DNA of 7,283 nt from Methanomassiliicoccaceae archaeon UBA367 (lineage in GTDB: Archaea > Thermoplasmatota > Thermoplasmata > Methanomassiliicoccales > Methanomethylophilaceae), in contig DAXF01000066.1 of NCBI GenBank assembly GCA_002506255.1, positions 1-7,283 on the forward strand, read 5' to 3'. Below are positions 1 to 6,106 of the stretch, piece by piece. Below the pieces are notes generated by a model, which saw only the letters and a list, made by a program, of their open reading frames with translations, had not been told where the DNA came from and did no database searches. A program made the position numbers and the translations under genes. Numbering within the stretch: the stretch's first letter is position 1; every line of letters begins with the position of its first letter.

Positions 1-422
1 ACGCTCGTGGCGACCATGGCGGCTCCCAGGAACAGAGCGTGATACATGTTGCCGTCATAGGCCAACATGAGGATGAAGCCGAATATGAAAGGCAATACAA
101 TTCCCAATGAAGCAACGAGGAACGCCGTCCTCCCCACCCTCATTAGGTCGCAGACCCTCATCTCCAGACCTACGGAGAACAGGAGGAATATGACGCCCAT
201 CTCTGCCAGTACGAAGAAGAACTGGGAGTTGATGGATGTTGCATCCTCGAGATCGAGGACTTTCATGAATGACCAATCGCCTATGATCAGATTGGCTATG
301 ACAACACCTATCAATATCTCCCCGACAAGTCCGGGTATACCGAATTTCTCGAAAACGACGGCACTGATCTTTGCCAAGAACAGCACCAGCACAATGGTCA
401 GAAAAACGATGCCAAGGTCCAC
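1..422 (-). CDS. CPA2/Kef-type cation:proton antiporter, N-terminal part (gene runs off left edge)
   Basis: About 140 residues are visible on the minus strand, reading VDLGIVFLTIVLVLFLAKIS at the start. They give hydrophobic segments with the phrases GIPGLVGEILIGVVIANLI, EMGVIFLLFSVGLEM and LFLGAAMVATS. These are hallmarks of the monovalent cation:proton antiporter-2 family (Kef, GerN, NapA types), which exchange Na+ or K+ for H+ across the cytoplasmic membrane. Family members have about 12 membrane helices, sometimes with a C-terminal RCK/TrkA nucleotide-binding region; that part lies outside the window, so ion choice and regulation cannot be judged. The start is taken as GTG at 422. The only nearby in-frame ATG (437) is closed by TGA two codons later. 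A TATA-like box at 458-463 and AT-rich DNA at 444-456 lie upstream. The gene follows the repeat-protein gene on the same strand after a 152-base gap with its own promoter. Family is confident; the start is moderately so. Confidence 0.85.
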   Translation of the reverse strand, partial: MDLGIVFLTIVLVLFLAKISAVVFEKFGIPGLVGEILIGVVIANLIIGDWSFMKVLDLEDATSINSQFFFVLAEMGVIFLLFSVGLEMRVCDLMRVGRTAFLVASLGIVLPFIFGFILMLAYDGNMYHALFLGAAMVATS

Positions 423-443
423 AGGGTGTCAGACCATCTCTCG

Positions 444-484
444 CTTAAATTATTTACTATATAGACTGCCGACACTCGCCGGCA
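444..484 (-). promoter_or_regulatory. Promoter region of the antiporter gene, with a small inverted repeat
   Basis: On the minus strand the box TATATA (458-463) and the AT-rich run 444-456 lie 25-40 bases ahead of GTG 422. This is the spacing expected for an archaeal TATA box with a short or absent leader. Just upstream, TGCCG (467-471) and CGGCA (480-484) form a 5-bp inverted repeat with an 8-base spacer; it could be an operator half-site pair, but it is short enough to be chance. Confidence 0.4.
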
Positions 485-524
485 TTGAATAAATGAGCTG
501 ACAGCGGCTTAGCGGTGCTCTGCG

Positions 525-556
525 AAAAGATGGAATGGAGAAAGTAAAAAGGGTTT
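525..556 (-). terminator. T-rich terminator of the repeat-protein gene
   Basis: Just past the TGA stop (575-577) the minus strand carries several T tracts: TTTTT at 546-550, TTT at 541-543 and TTTT near 526-530. No strong stem-loop precedes them. Oligo-T runs alone are the usual archaeal termination signal, so this is a reasonable 3' end before the separate antiporter promoter. Confidence 0.4.
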
Positions 557-574
557 GTTCCGGATTAGCGGATC

Positions 575-2005
575 TCAAAGATACATCCTTTGGGCCTGTA
601 TGTTGGACACCTTTACGGCATCCCTTGACGTCTGTGTCTCGAAATTGTGCGTCGGGAGATCCTGGCACTCCTCGGTACCAAACACGAAATTGATGCCGGA
701 CTCTCCCTTGGCCTCGGACGTGCCTGAGAGGAACCCAAAGCTTACTTCAATACCTTCGTTGAGAGACGGGTTCTCCGGCTGCTCCCTGATATGTCCGACG
801 GCAGGATCCGAAGACTTTGCATAAGGCTCCGCCACGACTGCTGGGTGATCTTCACCCAACATGGGCGCTAGATTCGAATCATCATCGGGAAAGAGCTCCT
901 CTGAGAATGAGTCCTCCAGCTCCATGGAATCGGTCGCAATCTCGGGTATTGTCAGTTCCATCATGCCTCTTCCCTCGTCCGGGAACTCCGTTGAAGCTTC
1001 TTCGGAAGGATAGACCAAGATGAAATTTGGAGTCCCGATCTTCTCGGCCATAGGCTCAGAGAGATCGAAGACGACAAAATTAGGCTCCTTGATCTCTGCA
1101 GGCTCCGAATCGTCAACCAAAACAAAGTTTGGAGTCCCGATCTTCTCGGCCATAGGCTCAGAGAGATCGAAGACAACAAGATTCGGCTCCTTGATCTCTG
1201 CAGGCTCCGAGTTATCGAAAAGGATGAAATTCGGCATCTTGGTCTTTTCCTCTGCCTGTTCAGACAAATCGAAGACGACAAGATTAGGCTTCTGTGCTTC
1301 CTTTTGCTCTGTGAGATCGAAGACGACAAGATTCGGCTCCTTGATCTCTGCAGGCTCCGAGAGATCGAAGACAACGAGGTTGTATTCCCTGGTTCTTTCA
1401 GTCTGCTTTGAGGTGGCCTCTTCAACCCCTTCTTCCTCTTCATCCCAGTAACAGTCGAAATCGAATACGTAACCGTCGGATCTTATCGCTTCCGTCGACG
1501 TGTCTGCCATCAGAGCCCTTATGTATGGGCTCTCGTAGCCCATTGGTGAGGATGTGATGCCCGTGGGTTCTGGTCCTGAGCTCACCACGGTTATCTCCTC
1601 TGTGGACTCCATCGTCGGAGACTTGGGCATCCTGTCCGCAGGGCCTCTGACATCCACTTCCTGAATTCCCAGATCCGATGAATCTCCGGCGTTACCCAGA
1701 TCCGCTGCCGGCATGACTCCGGGCGGGACGAACTCCTCATCCGCAGGCCACATCATCGTCAGGGGTACCTGTCCGTTGTTTGCCGACGGCGGTGCATCAG
1801 CATATACATCCTGCATAGGGACAGCTGTGGGCTTATGCTTTGACCGGGGAGGATCCTTACAGGACACCTCCTTCTTGAAGGTCTGACGATCCACCACTCT
1901 GGGCTCGAATACGTCCGGCCTCACCTTGAGGAAGTCATATTTGAAATCACGGGAAAGCGACATGACATCGTCTGTGACACGTCCTACCTCCCGCTTAAGC
2001 TTCAT
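575..2005 (-). CDS. Acidic protein of unknown function with eight tandem NLVVFDLSE-type repeats
   Basis: I do not recognise this family. From the ATG at 2005 the protein has 476 residues. Residues 1-35 (MKLKREVGRVTDDVMSLSRD...) are charged and may be helical. Residues 36-170 are Pro/Ser/Glu-rich, apparently disordered. An acidic patch DFDCYWDEEEE sits near residues 182-192. Residues 209-342 are eight tandem units of 16 or 18 residues, the first being NLVVFDLSEPAEIKEP. The remainder is acidic and low in complexity, with weaker look-alikes such as GINFVFGTEE near residue 437. There is no signal peptide or membrane helix, so it is probably cytoplasmic. The frame stays open upstream to ATG 2056 (493 aa) and GTG 2110 (511 aa). 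I chose 2005 because a GATATATG box (2033-2040) sits 28 bases before it, as in other genes here; 2056 is a real alternative. The repeats suggest a multivalent binding scaffold, which is inference only. Confidence 0.75.
   Translation of the reverse strand: MKLKREVGRVTDDVMSLSRDFKYDFLKVRPDVFEPRVVDRQTFKKEVSCKDPPRSKHKPTAVPMQDVYADAPPSANNGQVPLTMMWPADEEFVPPGVMPAADLGNAGDSSDLGIQEVDVRGPADRMPKSPTMESTEEITVVSSGPEPTGITSSPMGYESPYIRALMADTSTEAIRSDGYVFDFDCYWDEEEEGVEEATSKQTERTREYNLVVFDLSEPAEIKEPNLVVFDLTEQKEAQKPNLVVFDLSEQAEEKTKMPNFILFDNSEPAEIKEPNLVVFDLSEPMAEKIGTPNFVLVDDSEPAEIKEPNFVVFDLSEPMAEKIGTPNFILVYPSEEASTEFPDEGRGMMELTIPEIATDSMELEDSFSEELFPDDDSNLAPMLGEDHPAVVAEPYAKSSDPAVGHIREQPENPSLNEGIEVSFGFLSGTSEAKGESGINFVFGTEECQDLPTHNFETQTSRDAVKVSNIQAQRMYL
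980..1381 (-). repeat. In-frame tandem repeat array, eight units of 48 or 54 bases
   Basis: The units encode 16, 16, 18, 16, 18, 16, 18 and 16 residues. Each begins N-L/F, continues with three or four hydrophobic residues (V/I/L/F), then usually D-L/N/D-S/T-E, and ends with Pro. Two tail types occur: SEPAEIKEP (units 1, 4, 6) and SEPMAEKIGTP (units 5, 7). Units 4+5 and 6+7 form a 102-base higher-order repeat (1130-1231 and 1028-1129) with long identical runs, showing recent duplication. All lengths are multiples of three, so the reading frame is kept. Confidence 0.9.
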
Positions 2006-2032
2006 CCAAATCCTAGAGCCGAAGCTACAGCT

Positions 2033-2040
2033 CATATATC
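2033..2040 (-). promoter_or_regulatory. TATA-like box proposed for the repeat-protein gene
   Basis: The minus strand reads GATATATG ending 28 bases before ATG 2005, nearly the same layout as the boxes before the genes at 6107 and 7255. A second AT-rich candidate, TTTATTAA at 2091-2098, lies about 38 bases before ATG 2056 and would serve the longer form. The sequence alone does not choose between them. Confidence 0.4.
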
Positions 2041-2114
2041 GGTTCTTAGAACCCATGCTATCCCATCCGCATCTGTTTACGCTTTCAATGTTAATAAATG
2101 TCACGTACACGCGA

Positions 2115-2498
2115 CTAGCTGTGCACGAACTGAGTATAGCTTGATTTGCCGGCGGAATATATGTCTCTCATCATTGACCTGAATGAGCCAGCATCAGCAG
2201 ATATGATCATAACATCCAGGCATCTCCTGTTATGCAGATGAGAGTGCAGCTGGGTCTTTATGCATCGGTCATATCTGTGCTGGATCATACTCAGCCAAGA
2301 GTCGTTATGGTCCGGATGCACTATGATAAGAACGCCTTCCACATCGCCCGATATGCTCTCCATGTCCTTCAAGGAGGTATCCGTCGTGCTTATTGCGAAT
2401 CGCACGGCCTCGCTGCGGCTCTTTATCCCCAACGACCCCATTATATTCTCAAGGGCGAGAGCGCTCTCTTCATCCAAGGATATGCTTACTACAGCCAT
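2115..2498 (-). CDS. nikR: Nickel-responsive transcriptional regulator NikR
   Basis: The 127-residue protein has the NikR layout. Residues 1-40 form a ribbon-helix-helix DNA-binding domain (AVVSISLDEESALALENIM...RSEAVRFAI). Residues 53-127 form the ACT-like tetramerisation and nickel-binding domain. All four high-affinity ligands of E. coli NikR (H76, H87, H89, C95) have counterparts at H74, H85, H87 and C93, with the same 11-2-6 spacing. Family members bind palindromic operators when loaded with Ni2+ and usually repress nickel uptake, which matters in methanogens that need nickel for F430 and hydrogenases. Start ATG 2498 gives the normal length; the frame is open to 2570 but that extension does not match the family. 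The gene is divergent from the TerC gene, so it may control that promoter as well as its own. The stop is TAG; the other complete genes here end in TGA or TAA. Confidence 0.9.
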   Translation of the reverse strand: MAVVSISLDEESALALENIMGSLGIKSRSEAVRFAISTTDTSLKDMESISGDVEGVLIIVHPDHNDSWLSMIQHRYDRCIKTQLHSHLHNRRCLDVMIISADAGSFRSMMRDIYSAGKSSYTQFVHS

Positions 2499-2614
2499 GT
2501 CCAAGAGATTATATGGGTCTTGATAGAAAAACAATCGTTCAACTGAACCGAAGCTGACTGGAAAGGGCATCGCTCCATCAACAAGATTTATATCGTTTCT
2601 GCCAATCTCTGACC
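2499..2614. promoter_or_regulatory. Divergent nikR / TerC-gene promoter region with candidate operator
   Basis: This 116-base region must hold both promoters. On the plus strand TTTATATC (2587-2594) is centred about 25 bases before ATG 2615, a good archaeal TATA box for a leaderless transcript. For nikR only an irregular T-rich box (minus strand, about 2520-2530) lies at a suitable distance. Near the middle, GTTCA (2537-2541) and TGAAC (2544-2548) form a perfect 5-bp inverted repeat with a two-base centre. A second pair, CAAGA (2502-2506) and TCTTG (2518-2522), brackets the nikR leader. Either could be a NikR operator; both are short, so this is tentative. Confidence 0.45.
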
Positions 2615-3541
2615 ATGGTAGAAGGCGTCACGGACTGGATACTATTCTTCTTGCTGATCCTGTTCCTGCTGGGCCTTGACCTATTCGTGTTCAACCGTAA
2701 GAAGGAGGCTGTGCCTCTCAAAAAGGCATTGCTCCTTACAGGTTTCTGGATCTCCCTGGCTCTCATCTTCGGGATATTCGTTTATCTGAATATGGGCGCC
2801 GATTCGGCAATGGAATACTACGCTGCCTATGTGATCGAGGAGACCCTGAGCGTAGACAATATGTTCGTATTCCTGCTCATATTCCAGGCCTTCGCCATAC
2901 CGGATGAGTATCAGCACGAAGCACTATTCTACGGGATCATAGGGGCTATGGCCTTCCGTCTGGTGTTCATATTCGCCGGAGCAGAGCTGCTTCACCGCTT
3001 CGATTTCATGATGTACTTCTTCGGAGCACTTCTGATATTCGTTGCCATAAGGACGATGGTGAAGAAGGATGCTGTCAAAGACCCAAACGAGAATTTCATA
3101 ATAAAATTCGCCACCAAGCACATGAGGACCACGGATTGCCTGGAAGGCGGCAAGATCTTCGTGAAAAAGAACGGTTTGCTGTACGTCACTCCGATCTTCC
3201 TAGCCATATTGGCCTTGGAGTTAACTGACATAGTGTTCGCGATAGATTCCGTGCCTGCGGTCCTCGCTGTGACCTCGGACCCGTTCATAGCTTACACCTC
3301 TAACATATTCGCGATACTGGGTCTTAGGTCCCTGTACTTCGCTCTCAAGGGAGTGATCTCCAAATTCTCCTACTTCAAGTACGGGATAGGGGCGATACTC
3401 ACCTTCGTCGGAGTGAAGATGATGATATCTGGATTCTACCATGTACCGGTACTGTTATCGCTGATATTCATATTGGCAGTCCTTACGATAACCATCGTGG
3501 CATCTTTGGCAATAAACCGTTACAGAAGAATGGCTGTCTGA
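2615..3541 (+). CDS. TerC/Alx-family integral membrane protein, probable metal ion exporter
   Basis: The 308-residue protein has about eight or nine hydrophobic segments, starting at residues 7-26 and 36-59 and ending at 278-300. It carries the two family signatures: EETLSVDN at 75-82 and ELTDIVFAIDSVPA at 202-215. Each holds the acidic residue (D81, D211) that is nearly invariant in TerC/Alx proteins. NIFAILGLRSLYF (230-242) is also typical of the Alx branch. Length matches the family. Bacterial Alx, MeeF/MeeY and related proteins are linked to manganese export and to metallation of exported proteins; tellurium resistance in the name reflects the plasmid operon. The substrate here is not shown by sequence. 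The gene starts about 25 bases after a TATA box, so it is probably leaderless. It is divergent from nikR, hinting at metal control, and the methyltransferase gene follows after 42 bases. Confidence 0.9.
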   Translation: MVEGVTDWILFFLLILFLLGLDLFVFNRKKEAVPLKKALLLTGFWISLALIFGIFVYLNMGADSAMEYYAAYVIEETLSVDNMFVFLLIFQAFAIPDEYQHEALFYGIIGAMAFRLVFIFAGAELLHRFDFMMYFFGALLIFVAIRTMVKKDAVKDPNENFIIKFATKHMRTTDCLEGGKIFVKKNGLLYVTPIFLAILALELTDIVFAIDSVPAVLAVTSDPFIAYTSNIFAILGLRSLYFALKGVISKFSYFKYGIGAILTFVGVKMMISGFYHVPVLLSLIFILAVLTITIVASLAINRYRRMAV

Positions 3542-3549
3542 TGCACAGT

Positions 3550-3561
3550 TTGAAATTAATA
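3550..3561 (+). promoter_or_regulatory. Possible TATA box for the methyltransferase gene
   Basis: TTGAAATTAATA lies between the TerC-family stop and ATG 3584, with its centre about 28 bases before that ATG. This fits an archaeal promoter for a leaderless transcript, though read-through from the TerC gene is equally possible given the 42-base gap. Confidence 0.35.
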
Positions 3562-3583
3562 CGGGCAACACGCTCTGTATTAC

Positions 3584-4615
3584 ATGAGCTCCGCGGACCG
3601 TTTCCATTCTGCTCTTGACCTCCGGCTTCCCGATCGTGCTCCTTTATTCTACCAGCACCTGGGTGCCGCCAAATGGCTCTTGCGGTCAACCGGGCTGAGA
3701 ATGCACGACGGGTTTCATGATCCCGAGATCTTCTCAAAAATCTCCATGGCAGCATACGACCTCTACGGCTTCGACAACGTAATGGCCGGCTGGGGAGACA
3801 TACTGGTGGAAGCGCAGGCCCACGGCATGATGTGGAGATTCCCGGAAAGAGACTTCTATCCAAGAGCCGACAAGTACGTCTCCATGTCCGACGTCGACAA
3901 GATCCGCCCGGTGGATCCTGTGGATGACAGGTTCTGGTCAGTTCCCATAAAAGCGGCAAAGATCATGACTGACCATTATCGCGGGAAAGTGGCAGTAATA
4001 GGATGCATCAACGCTCCGATGCTCATCGCCTCTGAGATCATAGGTCTGGAATATCTTCTGATGGGGTGCCTGACTGAACCTTCTGCTGTGGACCATGTGC
4101 TCTCTTCCGTGACGGAATCCTCCGAAGCCTATGGAGAGAGGATATCCGATATCGGATTAGAGGACGTGTTCATCGAGAACGGCACCGCAGGGAACGAGCT
4201 TATGGACCTAGATACGTATGAGCGATTCGACAGGAAATATCTCAAGATCGAGGCAGACTCGTTCCGTCAAAAAGGACTCCGGACGATCGTTCATAACTGC
4301 TCTGCCGAACCGTTCTGGAAATCACAATCCGAGATTGGTCCTACGGCGCTTCACCTGAACCTCAAATTCGTGAAAATGGAGGAGATAATAAGCGATCTGA
4401 AGGGAAGAATAGCATTCATCGCAGGAATAGATCACACCAACCTCCTTCTGAACGGAACGCCGGAAGATATCAGGACGGAGGTTGAGAGGGCAATGACCGC
4501 GTGGGGCGGCACCCCCGGATTGATCATCGGTCCGGGATGCGAGCTTCCCTACAAAACGCCCCAAGAGAACATTAGGGCTCTCAAGGAATCCACAATCGAG
4601 TACGGCACCTATTGA
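3584..4615 (+). CDS. UroD-superfamily methylcobamide:CoM methyltransferase-like protein (MtaA/MtbA type)
   Basis: The 343-residue protein starts with an MtaA-like opening (MSSADRFHSALDLRLPDRAP) and spans a full UroD-type TIM barrel. It has the zinc motif of methylcobamide:coenzyme M methyltransferases: H237 and C239 in IVHNCS, then C319 in IIGPGCELPYKTPQENI. True uroporphyrinogen decarboxylases lack this motif. Family members MtaA, MtbA and CmuA use the zinc to activate a thiol and move a methyl group between it and a corrinoid protein; in methanogens the acceptor is CoM. Length matches MtaA/MtbA (about 340). No corrinoid protein or substrate-specific methyltransferase (MtaB, MtbB, MttB) lies beside it in the window, so methanol, methylamine, methylthiol or another use cannot be told apart. 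Two TGA stops in a row end it. Confidence in the superfamily and zinc site is high, in the exact role moderate. Confidence 0.82.
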   Translation: MSSADRFHSALDLRLPDRAPLFYQHLGAAKWLLRSTGLRMHDGFHDPEIFSKISMAAYDLYGFDNVMAGWGDILVEAQAHGMMWRFPERDFYPRADKYVSMSDVDKIRPVDPVDDRFWSVPIKAAKIMTDHYRGKVAVIGCINAPMLIASEIIGLEYLLMGCLTEPSAVDHVLSSVTESSEAYGERISDIGLEDVFIENGTAGNELMDLDTYERFDRKYLKIEADSFRQKGLRTIVHNCSAEPFWKSQSEIGPTALHLNLKFVKMEEIISDLKGRIAFIAGIDHTNLLLNGTPEDIRTEVERAMTAWGGTPGLIIGPGCELPYKTPQENIRALKESTIEYGTY

Positions 4616-4629
4616 TGAGAACGATTGCA

Positions 4630-4652
4630 CGGACCAAGATTCCTCCGGTTCG
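4630..4652 (+). other. Small hairpin after the methyltransferase gene
   Basis: CGGACC (4630-4635) can pair with GGTTCG (4647-4652), six pairs including one G-U, with an 11-base loop. TGCACG (4626-4631) and CGTGCA (4659-4664) give a longer alternative pairing. No T run follows, so it is not a clear terminator; it may be incidental. Confidence 0.2.
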
Positions 4653-4668
4653 GATATTCGTGCATATG

Positions 4669-4701
4669 TGGTGTATTTAACACCATGTAACAATGGTTAC
4701 A
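4669..4701. promoter_or_regulatory. Two abutting perfect inverted repeats, candidate ArsR operators of acr3
   Basis: TGGTGT-N5-ACACCA occupies 4669-4685 and TGTAAC-N4-GTTACA occupies 4686-4701, with no base between them. The pair ends four bases before the TATA-like box GATATATAC (4706-4714). Dyads beside an archaeal TATA box are typical binding sites for winged-helix repressors or activators. The only regulator of that class in the window is the ArsR domain of the downstream fusion, so it is the natural candidate. Confidence 0.5.
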
Positions 4702-4705
4702 AACA

Positions 4706-4714
4706 GATATATAC
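4706..4714 (+). promoter_or_regulatory. TATA-like box of the acr3 promoter
   Basis: GATATATAC lies downstream of two dyads. Transcription would be expected to start near 4735-4740. Unlike other promoters here, this leaves a leader before any plausible start codon, and GGAGG at 4763-4767 could act as a Shine-Dalgarno site. Confidence 0.5.
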
Positions 4715-4826
4715 ACATCACTTTGGTATCAACACAATTTGAGATAATTGCCGGCAGAATCTGGAGGCCAATCTGATAAGCGATATCGATTCGGAGGGAG
4801 AACAGACCCCACGGGGGCTTGGCTTC

Positions 4827-5903
4827 TTGAACAAATATCTTACCGTCTGGATATTCTTAGCCATGGCTTTGGGAATAGGGTTGGGCTCTCTGGTCCCCAA
4901 CCTCGCTTCATATCTGGAAGGTTTGAGCGTGGGCACTACCTCCATACCCATTGCCATCGGCCTGATCCTTATGATGTACCCGCCCTTGGCCAAAGTGAAA
5001 TACGAGCAGCTGGGAAAGATAACGGGTGAGAAAGAAACGAAGAGAATGCTCGGCGTATCCCTGTTCCTGAACTACATCGTCGGGCCGATGCTCATGTTCG
5101 CCCTGGCCTGGATATTCCTTCCCGATCTGCCGGAATATAGGATAGGGCTTATCCTGACAGGGGTGGCCCGCTGCATCGCCATGGTACTGGTATGGAATCA
5201 ATTGGCCAAAGGCGATACGGAATACGCGGCGATATTGGTGGCCCTGAATTCCATATTCCAGATAATCCTGTACTCCTTCTACGCATACTTCCTGATTGCC
5301 GTGCTTTCCGATGTGGTCTCTCCGGGCTCAGGTGTAGCGGTCAACATCTCGATAGCATCTGTAGCCATCAGCGTGATCGTGTACCTTGGAATACCTTTCT
5401 TCACCGGCATCATCACGAGATATGCCCTCCTTCCCCGGAAAGGAGAGGAATGGTACAATCACCGGTTCATGCCGGTGATGGGCAGGATCTCCCTGCTTGC
5501 CCTTCTGTTTACCATCGTAGTGATGTTCTCTTTGAAAGGGGAGTATATAGTCCAGCTTCCGTTCGATGTCATCAGAGTCGCCATACCTCTTCTCATCTAC
5601 TTCCTGATAATGTTCCTGCTATCCTTCTGGATCTCCATGCGCCTGAGCTTCGATTATCCACATACGGCCTCACAATCCTTCACCGCAGCCAGCAATAACT
5701 TTGAACTGGCAATTGCCGTAGCGATCGGTGTATTCGGAATCGGCTCCGGGGTTGCCTTTGCTGCGGTGATAGGACCTTTGGTCGAGGTGCCGGTCCTTAT
5801 CAGCCTTGTCAATCTGTCATTGTACTTCCGCAGCAAATACTATGGGTCGAATGGAAAAATAAGATTGAGAAATAAAATCGATACCAAACACGATACGGAA
5901 TGA
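4827..5903 (+). CDS. acr3: ACR3-family arsenite efflux permease
   Basis: From TTG 4827 the protein has 358 residues with about ten membrane helices. It carries ACR3 signatures: [19 protein letters not shown] (112-130, with the essential membrane Cys at C116), [20 protein letters not shown] (285-304) and [19 protein letters not shown] (316-334, E320). ACR3 proteins extrude arsenite, as the trivalent hydroxide, using the proton gradient. The N terminus is uncertain. The frame is open upstream to 4743, and the translation just ahead of TTG ([10 protein letters not shown] before [10 protein letters not shown]) looks like the normal cytoplasmic lead-in of ACR3 proteins. A GGAGG at 4763-4767 sits five bases before an in-frame CTG at 4773, which would give 376 residues. 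A basic C-terminal tail follows the last helix. The ArsR-ArsM gene lies 203 bases downstream, so the two form an arsenic-resistance module, probably controlled by that ArsR domain. Confidence 0.93.
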   Translation: MNKYLTVWIFLAMALGIGLGSLVPNLASYLEGLSVGTTSIPIAIGLILMMYPPLAKVKYEQLGKITGEKETKRMLGVSLFLNYIVGPMLMFALAWIFLPDLPEYRIGLILTGVARCIAMVLVWNQLAKGDTEYAAILVALNSIFQIILYSFYAYFLIAVLSDVVSPGSGVAVNISIASVAISVIVYLGIPFFTGIITRYALLPRKGEEWYNHRFMPVMGRISLLALLFTIVVMFSLKGEYIVQLPFDVIRVAIPLLIYFLIMFLLSFWISMRLSFDYPHTASQSFTAASNNFELAIAVAIGVFGIGSGVAFAAVIGPLVEVPVLISLVNLSLYFRSKYYGSNGKIRLRNKIDTKHDTE

Positions 5904-6072
5904 TCCTCAGACGCTTCGATGAAATAGGTGTCCTTTTGCGCATATATCTGCCATCATAATATTTCTGACTGTGCGCTCACCTTCTGTCCCTCTCAAAACC
6001 GGTATTCAACGCACATTTCGAATTAACTCACCGACATGAGCTTGAGCACAGTAGACAAAACCCTATGACAAT

Positions 6073-6102
6073 AATATATGTATATCTGTACATATTTACA
6101 TA
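6073..6102 (+). promoter_or_regulatory. TATA box with overlapping three-half-site operator of the arsR-arsM gene
   Basis: AATATATG (6073-6080) is placed like an archaeal TATA box for a leaderless start at GTG 6107. Overlapping it, ATATGTA (6076-6082) and TACATAT (6089-6095) form a perfect 7-bp inverted repeat with a 6-base spacer. A further TACATA (6097-6102) repeats the right half-site after 2 bases. A protein bound here would block TBP/TFB, consistent with ArsR-type autorepression lifted by arsenite. Confidence 0.6.
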
Positions 6103-6106
6103 CGCT

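Noticed and set aside
67..492. 141-codon plus-strand frame
   Set aside because: It is the antisense of the antiporter gene, whose minus-strand translation gives clear family motifs.
980..1381. CRISPR-like repeats
   Set aside because: The units are contiguous, in frame, partly divergent and without unique spacers, so they are protein repeats.
961..1451. Open frames of 143-160 codons on both strands across the repeat array
   Set aside because: They exist because repeat units are multiples of three bases, so any frame open in one unit stays open in all. Their products are simple Ser/Arg/Lys-rich echoes; the long minus-strand frame ending at 575 explains the region.
3584..4615. Assignment as uroporphyrinogen decarboxylase HemE
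   Set aside because: The HxC...C zinc site at H237, C239 and C319 belongs to the corrinoid methyltransferase branch, not to HemE.
4748..5029. 93-codon plus-strand frame starting at TTG 4748
   Set aside because: It runs out of frame through the ACR3 coding region and gives no family-like protein.
5192..5698. 168-codon frame inside acr3
   Set aside because: Alternate-frame shadow; the ACR3 frame over the same bases has continuous membrane helices and family motifs.
5971..6039. Small GTG frame of 22 codons about 26 bases after a TATA-like box (5941-5948)
   Set aside because: The layout fits a leaderless mini-gene, but the peptide shows no recognisable feature and such short frames arise easily by chance. 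The gap 5904-6106 otherwise shows only the arsR-arsM promoter.
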